DNA from: Pseudomonas palmensis
GTDB lineage: Bacteria; Pseudomonadota; Gammaproteobacteria; Pseudomonadales; Pseudomonadaceae
DNA length: 64,000 nucleotides
Assembly: GCF_017848315.1 (NCBI RefSeq)
Contig: NZ_JAFKEC010000001.1
Location: 124,001 to 188,000, forward strand
Reading direction: 5' to 3'
Numbering within the stretch: the stretch's first letter is position 1; each line of letters begins with the position of its first letter. The notes beneath the pieces were generated by a model. The model did no database searches. It was not told where the DNA came from and saw nothing but the letters and a program-made list of their open reading frames with translations. Of the stretch, positions 58,539 to 64,000 are shown piece by piece. The position numbers were made by a program, and so were the translations under genes.

Positions 58539-61500
58539 GCGGGGTACTCCAGCGGGCAATGCTCTGCAGCAGCACCGACTCCTGGTAGGGCTTGCCCAGG
58601 TAGTCGTTGACGCCAATGGCCATGGCCCGGTCGCGGTGCTTCTGGCCGGTGCGCGAGGTGATCATGATGATCGGCAGGTCCTTCAGGTGCGGGTCCTGGC
58701 GCACCTGGGTGGCCACCTCGAAGCCGTCCATGCGTGGCATCTCGATGTCCAGCAGCAGGATGTCGGGACGGTGTTCGGCCAGCACACTCATGGCATCGAC
58801 CCCATCCTTGGCCGTCAGCACGTTCATGCCATGGCGCTCCAGCAGGCGCCCGGTCACCTTGCGCACCGTGACCGAATCGTCCACCACCAGCACCAGCAAC
58901 GGACGTGCGGCGGCATTGCCAGGGTGCTCCAGGCGCAGGCGTGCGGCGCCCTGGGCCACCTTGGACAACTGCAGGTGCAGCGCACGCAGTTGCGCCAGCA
59001 GGTCGAGAATCAGTACCACGCGGCCATCGCCCAGCAGGGTCGCCCCGGCCAGCCCGTGCACTGCGGCAAACTGCGGGCCAAGGCTCTTGACCACGATTTC
59101 ACGGCTGGCCGCCAGGCTGTCCACCTGCACGGCGAACTGCTGGTCGTGGGCCTGCACCAGCAGTACCGGCAGCGGCAGGCTCTGCCCCAGCAGGCGCGGC
59201 TGCACCTCGCCCTGCAGCAGTTCGCCGAGGTAGCGCAGCTCATAACGGTGGCCGGCGTAGCGGTAGCACGGCGGGTCCAGCTGGTAGCAGGCCTCGAGCT
59301 CGGCCGGCGGTACACGGACCACGCCCTCGATGGTGTTCAGCGGCACCGCGTACTGTTCTTCGCCGTAGTTCACCATCAGTGCGCGATTGACCGACACGGT
59401 GAACGGCAGGCGAATCAGAAAACGCGCACCCTTGCCCGGCACCGAGTTGATCACCATCGAGCCACCCAGTTGCTTGACCTCTTCGTGCACCACGTCCATG
59501 CCCAGGCCACGCCCGGAAATCTGGGTGATCTTCTCGGCAGTGGAGAACCCGGGCCGCAGGATGAACTGCATCACCTCGTGATCGCTCAGTTCGGTGGCAG
59601 GGTCCAGCAGGCCGCGCTTGATCGCCTTTTGCCGCACCGCCTCCAGCGGCACGCCGGCGCCATCGTCGGTCATTTCGATGACGATATCGGCGCCTTCGTG
59701 CAGCAGGTTGAGGGCGATGGTGCCCTGCTCCGGCTTACCCGCCGCCAGGCGCGCCGCACGGTTTTCCATGCCGTGGTCGACGGCGTTGCGCAGCATGTGT
59801 TCCAGCGGCGCCACCATGCGTTCGAGCACGCTGCGGTCCAGCTCGCCCTCGGCATTGCCCACCACCAGCTCGACCTGCTTGCCCAGCTCGCTGGCAACTT
59901 GGCGCACCACCCGCTGCAGGCGCGGCACCAGGCGCTCGAACGGCACCATGCGGGTGCGCGTCAGGCCTTCCTGCAACTCGCTGTTCACCCGCGCCTGCTG
60001 TTGCAGCAGGCTGTAGGCGTCATGGGCACGCACGGCCAGGGTTTCCTTCAGGTCCAGCAGATCGGAGGCCGACTCGAACAGGGCCCGCGACAGCTGCTGC
60101 AACTGTGAATGACGGTCCATTTCCAACGGGTCGAAGTCGTCATAGCCCAGCGCCTCGCCTTCGCTCTGCTGGCGGCTGAGGATGCGCCCCTGGGTCTCGG
60201 TATCGAGCCGGCGCAGCTGGTCGCGCATGCGCTCGAGCGTGGTTTCCATCTCGCCCAGGGCCACCTGCGCATCGTTCACCTGCTGTTCGATGCGCCCGCG
60301 AATGATCGAGTTCTCGCCCGCCAGGTTGCCCAGGTCGTCGAGCAGCTCGGCCGTCACCTTGACCATGTCGGCCGGGGCACGCTCCGGGCTCGGCGCCGCC
60401 ACTTCCACCGGGGCCACCTCGGCGCCGGGCGTTGCGGCGGCGGTGTCGCTCAGGGCAGCACTGCTGAAATTGCGGATATAGTCGATCAGCGCCGTGGCGG
60501 CGTGCAGCGGCTGGTGCAGGCGCACCGCATCGAGCATGTGCGCCAGGCGGTCATGGCAGTTCTGCAGCAGGCTGAACAGCGCCGGGCTGGGTTGCAACTG
60601 CCCGGCCGCCAGGTGTTCATAGAGGAATTCGAGTTCATGGGCCAGGTCGCCGATGGGCGCGATCTCGACCATGCGCGCACCGCCCTTGAGGGTGTGCAGG
60701 TCGCGCAGCAGGTTCTCCACCTCCACCCCGTTGCGCGGGTCGGCCTGCCAGCGCAGCAGCGCGGCACCGGCACTTTCGGCGATGTCGAAGCCTTCCTCGA
60801 GAAAGATCTCCAGCAGTTCCTTGTCGCCCTCGTGACGCTGGGGCTCCGCCGGCTTGCCTTGGGGCTCGGGCGCCGGTGCGGTGTGACGGAACTCGCGCAG
60901 GGCTGCCAGCTGTTCCACCACCAGCTCCGTTGCCTGTCCCTGCTGCACCTGCTCGAGCAGACGCCCGAGCAACGCATGGCTTTCACGCAGCAGGCCCGGC
61001 AACAGGTTGCCGGGCTGGTAACGGCGATCGACCAGGCCTTCGTAGAGCAACTCCAGCTCCTGGGCCAGCACCTCGACCGCCCCCACCTGCGCCAGCTGTG
61101 CGCCACCCTTGAGGGTCTGCAGGTCGCGCTGCAGCGACGACAGCGCCGAGCCGTTGTCGGGGTCGCCGGCCCAGCGCGCCAGGGCCTGGTCGGCCCCTTC
61201 GAGGATGTCGCGGGCCTCTTCCAGAAACAGCTCGACCACCTCGCTGTCGTGCGCCTGGCGTTGCAGCGCGCGGGTGGCATCGCCCAGTTCGGCGATCTGC
61301 CCGGGCTGCTCGCCCTGGCTGCGCACCAGGCCCATGGCATCCGGCGCCAGGCCTTGCTCGAGCAGCTCGCGCAATGCGTGCAGGCGTTGCGGTTGCGGGT
61401 CCACTTCCTGGCCGGCGGCAATCTGGTCGAGCATGTCGATCAGGGCTTCATGGGCCCGTTGCGCCTCGCCGAAGAAGCGCTCGCTGACCGCCAGGCTGCT

Positions 61501-63867
61501 CTCCTCCACCGCGCCGTACAGGTCCAGCAGCGCCTCGCACAGTTCGTCCACCTGCCACAGGTCGGCCAGGTGCGCGCTCTGCCCCAGGGTGGTCAGTTCA
61601 TCCAGCAGCGCAGTCAGCTCCTGGCGCTCGCCGGGGTGCTCCTGCCAGCGTTGCAACAGGGTTTCGGCGTCCAGCAGGATGTCCATGCCCTGGGCCAGGA
61701 AGCTGGCGATCAGTTGCGGGTCGCGCTTGACCCGCAGGCCCTGGCTCGGCGCGTCGCGCAGTGCCTGCAGGCGCGCAGCAACCACCTGGTCGATCTGTTC
61801 GATGAGGGTCCGGGCACCGCCGATGGGTGCCAGCGGGGTGCTGTCGAGCTGTGCCAGACCGCGGCGCAGAAGTGGTTCGGCCATCTGCAGCAGGTACAGC
61901 TCGTCAAGGTCCAGGCCCAGCTGGTGGGCCTTGAATTCGCGGGCCAGCAGGTCCAGTGCGCTGGCCAGCTCGGCGATCGGCACCACCCCGGCCATCGCGG
62001 CGCTGCCCTTGAGGGTATGCAGCGCCCGTTGCAGGCTGTCGCTGACCGGCACCGGCAACTGCACCTCGGCGGCCTGCAGAAACTCGTCGACACTGGCCAG
62101 GTGGGTCTGCGCCTCGTTGCGGAAGATCTCCAGCAGGCGCGGGTCGAAGGCCGGCTCCGGGGCTGTGACGCCCAGCGGGTCGTTCATCGCCAGCGCATGC
62201 AGGCGCGTGGCCAGGCGCTCGACCTCGGCATGGGGCAGAGCCTGGGCCTGGGCGAATTCGTCCAGCAACGGCGTCAGCAGCGCAATGCTCTGCTCGAGCC
62301 CGGCCAGCACATCGCCGCTGGCTTCGACGCGGCCTTCGAGCATGCGGTTGAGCAGGTGCTCGGCGGCCCAGGCAAGCTCGGCCAGCACCTGGGCGCGCAC
62401 CATGCGGCCGCTGCCCTTGAGGGTGTGGAAGGCGCGGCGCATTTCCACCAGCGCGTCACGTGCCGCCGGGTTGCCCCGCCATATCGCCCAGTGCTGCTGC
62501 AATTGCTGCAGCACCTCCTCGGCTTCCTCCAGGAACACCTCGCGCAGCTCGTCGTCCAGCGGCGCCTCAAGCATCTCGGGCACAGGCGCGGGCGCCGGCG
62601 GGGCCGGCGGCAGGCTCGGGAACCCCAGTGCGGCCAAGGCCAGCTGGGTGCGCTCTAGCCATTCGTCCAGGTCGGCCTGGGGGTCGATGGCGCGCCATTG
62701 CAGGTACAGTTCCAGGCTGCACAGGGCATCGGCCAGGTGATCCAGCGCGGCGTTGTCCGGCAGCCGCTCGGCGTACAGCAGGTGGGTCTCGACGTAATCA
62801 TGGCAGCGCCGCACCAGCGCCGCCGCCCGGGGCAGCATGAGCATCGCCAGCGCCCCGCGGATCTGCGTGAACAGCCCCGGTAGCGGTTGCAGGCGCAGGC
62901 GATCCCAGCCGGCCTCCAGGCAATCGGCGATCAGGTCCTTGGCCTGCAGCAGCACGCCGTGGGCCTCGTCCAGCACCAGTCGGCGAATGTCGTCCAGGTC
63001 GGTGCCGGGTACGCTGGCCTGGCTGACCGACTCGATCGAGCCCACCATGCCGCCCAGGGTCGCCTCGACATACAGCAGCGCCCCGGCAACATCCATCAGC
63101 AGCGCATCCTCGGGCACCCGCTGGCCCTGGGCCAGGGCCTGAAGCACCGCCACCTGGTCGATGATCACCCGGCGCGGCTGGCCGAAGCCGAGCACCGCCA
63201 GGGTATCGGCGATCTGGCGCAACGGCGCCAGCAGCGGGGCCAGCGCCTCGACCTGCTGGCGGTCGCTGCGCACGAACAGGTCCAGTTGCTCCTTGATGCG
63301 CACCAGGTCTTCGCGCACTGCCAGCACCACCGAACGCATCGCATCGCGCCCCGGCACCGCCTCGAGCGGGTCACGCAGCGCGCCGAGGCTCAGGCCTAGC
63401 CCCGCAGCGGGCTCGGCGACGGTCTGCTCGCCCGGCAGGCTGGCCTGGGCCAGCGCCGGCGCGCCACGCGCGGCGCGCAACGGGTTGAGCAGTGGCAGCA
63501 CCAGCAACGGCAGCTCGTGCCGGGCGCCGCGCAGGCGTTGCAGGTACTGCGGCAGCTGCTCCAGCGCCCTGAACAACGCGCCCAGCGCGTCACCGCGAGA
63601 GGCCACGCGGCCTTCGCCCAGGGCCTGGGCCAGCTGCTGCATTTCACGGGTCAGCAAGGCCGCGCCTTCCAGCTCGAGCATCTGCAAGCAACCGCGCACC
63701 TGGCGCAGCGGCGCGTCGAAACGCTCCAGCACCTGGCTGTCGCCAGCGTCGCCGGCAAACTGCTCCAACGCCTGGCGGGCCTGGGCCAGGCAGTCGTCGA
63801 TGGGGCCCTTGACCCAGGCCAGGGCCACCTTGTCGTGGCGCTCGGCGATACGCACTTTAGTAGCCAT
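58531..63867 (-). CDS. chpA: ChpA hybrid chemotaxis kinase (multi-HPt, CheA, CheW, receiver)
   Basis: A giant hybrid kinase of 1778 residues, against about 2470 in P. aeruginosa ChpA. Phosphotransfer domains: His481 (AFHTLKGSGRM), His617 (ALHTLKGSAAM), a variant with Gln917 (DLQTLKGGAQL) and His1058 (DLHTLKGGARM). The kinase core has the N box HMLRNAVDHGME, then MTDDGAGVP and GRGLGMDVVHEEV. A CheW-like domain follows (VNYGEEQYAVPLNTIEGVV), and the receiver ends the protein with Asp1707 in LLLDIEMPRMDG. It is the central kinase of the Pil-Chp pathway, downstream of PilJ, and is translated before chpC. Confidence 0.93.
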   Translation of the reverse strand: MATKVRIAERHDKVALAWVKGPIDDCLAQARQALEQFAGDAGDSQVLERFDAPLRQVRGCLQMLELEGAALLTREMQQLAQALGEGRVASRGDALGALFRALEQLPQYLQRLRGARHELPLLVLPLLNPLRAARGAPALAQASLPGEQTVAEPAAGLGLSLGALRDPLEAVPGRDAMRSVVLAVREDLVRIKEQLDLFVRSDRQQVEALAPLLAPLRQIADTLAVLGFGQPRRVIIDQVAVLQALAQGQRVPEDALLMDVAGALLYVEATLGGMVGSIESVSQASVPGTDLDDIRRLVLDEAHGVLLQAKDLIADCLEAGWDRLRLQPLPGLFTQIRGALAMLMLPRAAALVRRCHDYVETHLLYAERLPDNAALDHLADALCSLELYLQWRAIDPQADLDEWLERTQLALAALGFPSLPPAPPAPAPVPEMLEAPLDDELREVFLEEAEEVLQQLQQHWAIWRGNPAARDALVEMRRAFHTLKGSGRMVRAQVLAELAWAAEHLLNRMLEGRVEASGDVLAGLEQSIALLTPLLDEFAQAQALPHAEVERLATRLHALAMNDPLGVTAPEPAFDPRLLEIFRNEAQTHLASVDEFLQAAEVQLPVPVSDSLQRALHTLKGSAAMAGVVPIAELASALDLLAREFKAHQLGLDLDELYLLQMAEPLLRRGLAQLDSTPLAPIGGARTLIEQIDQVVAARLQALRDAPSQGLRVKRDPQLIASFLAQGMDILLDAETLLQRWQEHPGERQELTALLDELTTLGQSAHLADLWQVDELCEALLDLYGAVEESSLAVSERFFGEAQRAHEALIDMLDQIAAGQEVDPQPQRLHALRELLEQGLAPDAMGLVRSQGEQPGQIAELGDATRALQRQAHDSEVVELFLEEARDILEGADQALARWAGDPDNGSALSSLQRDLQTLKGGAQLAQVGAVEVLAQELELLYEGLVDRRYQPGNLLPGLLRESHALLGRLLEQVQQGQATELVVEQLAALREFRHTAPAPEPQGKPAEPQRHEGDKELLEIFLEEGFDIAESAGAALLRWQADPRNGVEVENLLRDLHTLKGGARMVEIAPIGDLAHELEFLYEHLAAGQLQPSPALFSLLQNCHDRLAHMLDAVRLHQPLHAATALIDYIRNFSSAALSDTAAATPGAEVAPVEVAAPSPERAPADMVKVTAELLDDLGNLAGENSIIRGRIEQQVNDAQVALGEMETTLERMRDQLRRLDTETQGRILSRQQSEGEALGYDDFDPLEMDRHSQLQQLSRALFESASDLLDLKETLAVRAHDAYSLLQQQARVNSELQEGLTRTRMVPFERLVPRLQRVVRQVASELGKQVELVVGNAEGELDRSVLERMVAPLEHMLRNAVDHGMENRAARLAAGKPEQGTIALNLLHEGADIVIEMTDDGAGVPLEAVRQKAIKRGLLDPATELSDHEVMQFILRPGFSTAEKITQISGRGLGMDVVHEEVKQLGGSMVINSVPGKGARFLIRLPFTVSVNRALMVNYGEEQYAVPLNTIEGVVRVPPAELEACYQLDPPCYRYAGHRYELRYLGELLQGEVQPRLLGQSLPLPVLLVQAHDQQFAVQVDSLAASREIVVKSLGPQFAAVHGLAGATLLGDGRVVLILDLLAQLRALHLQLSKVAQGAARLRLEHPGNAAARPLLVLVVDDSVTVRKVTGRLLERHGMNVLTAKDGVDAMSVLAEHRPDILLLDIEMPRMDGFEVATQVRQDPHLKDLPIIMITSRTGQKHRDRAMAIGVNDYLGKPYQESVLLQSIARWSTPHA

Positions 63868-63884
63868 AAAGTCCCACGCGCCGG

Positions 63885-64000
63885 TCAGCGCGGCTCCGTG
63901 GTTGGCGGCAAGGTGAAGCCCGACACCGAACGGCGCATCTCGCTGGCCATGCGCGCCAGGTTGCCGATGCTCTCGGCGGTGGCGGTCGAGCCGGACGAGG
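63885..64000 (-). CDS. pilJ: PilJ chemoreceptor, C-terminal end (5' part outside window)
   Basis: The last 37 codons of a minus-strand gene, reading SSGSTATAESIGNLARMASE, then MRRSVSGFTLPPTTEPR and TGA. The ATAE-x-I-x-x-LA-x-x-A-x-E(L/M)R-x-SV-x-GF-x-L-P end is what PilJ methyl-accepting proteins have. It lies 17 nt before the chpA ATG, consistent with the pilJ-chpA order of the Pil-Chp operon. Confidence 0.8.
   Translation of the reverse strand, partial: SSGSTATAESIGNLARMASEMRRSVSGFTLPPTTEPR

Overview
This GC-rich, gene-dense window comes from a chromosome of the Pseudomonas putida group. The evidence is the gene content and order: wapO-wapH-mig-14, putP/putA, a Rup4959-type c-di-GMP enzyme, fba-pgk-epd-tkt, metK, ahcY-metF-rhlE2, yceI-bioA-rsmE and pilJ-chpA-chpC. 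The many 'GCGGGTCAAGCCCGCTCCCAC' palindromes (P. putida-type REP elements) between genes support this. I see no phage, insertion sequence, CRISPR array, rRNA or tRNA. It is mostly core genome, so the novelty lies in regulatory DNA and in unusual versions of known proteins.

Layout. (1) 1-3362, minus strand: the end of an LPS-core operon (carbamoyltransferase, glycosyltransferase, Mig-14). (2) 3574-10412: rlmJ, then divergent putP and putA around a 351-bp control region holding seven exact GTTGCA PutA boxes and a perfect 11-bp-arm inverted repeat. (3) 10533-19424: acyl-CoA dehydrogenase, a second TldD/TldE-type protease pair, an MdtD-type exporter, dbpA and a flavoprotein, separated by REP elements. 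(4) 19546-26212: a YccS-type membrane protein, an orphan periplasmic binding protein, elaA, and a tightly overlapped minus-strand set (GGDEF/EAL response regulator, YgjP-type metalloprotease, winged-helix protein). (5) 26479-32664, minus strand: fba, two small lipoproteins, pgk, epd and tkt, a gluconeogenic and pentose-phosphate block. (6) 32861-35190: an ArsR-methyltransferase fusion regulator next to a 20-bp palindrome, followed by metK. (7) 35240-44965: ligB, small envelope proteins, mltA, transporters, a LysR regulator, a VOC protein, a dicarboxylate/amino-acid symporter and a thioesterase. (8) 45071-47694: the SAM cycle again, with a sigma-70 promoter, an SAH riboswitch, ahcY and metF. 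(9) 47732-57996: an unassigned GT-A protein, a second orphan binding protein, rhlE2 with a long structured leader, yceI with cytochrome b561, an amine oxidase with a Lys/Ala/Pro tail, bioA, rsmE and a hemolysin-III protein. (10) 58074-64000, minus strand: the Pil-Chp chemosensory operon (pilJ end, a shortened chpA, chpC).

How the parts connect. Proline catabolism is a self-regulated divergon. MetK, AhcY and MetF make, recycle and re-methylate the SAM cycle. They appear to be sensed at two levels: a protein regulator beside metK and an SAH riboswitch before ahcY. Two c-di-GMP or chemosensory signalling hubs (the Rup4959 type and ChpA) show sequence changes that predict altered biochemistry: loss of an EAL metal ligand, no I-site, and Gln in place of an HPt His.
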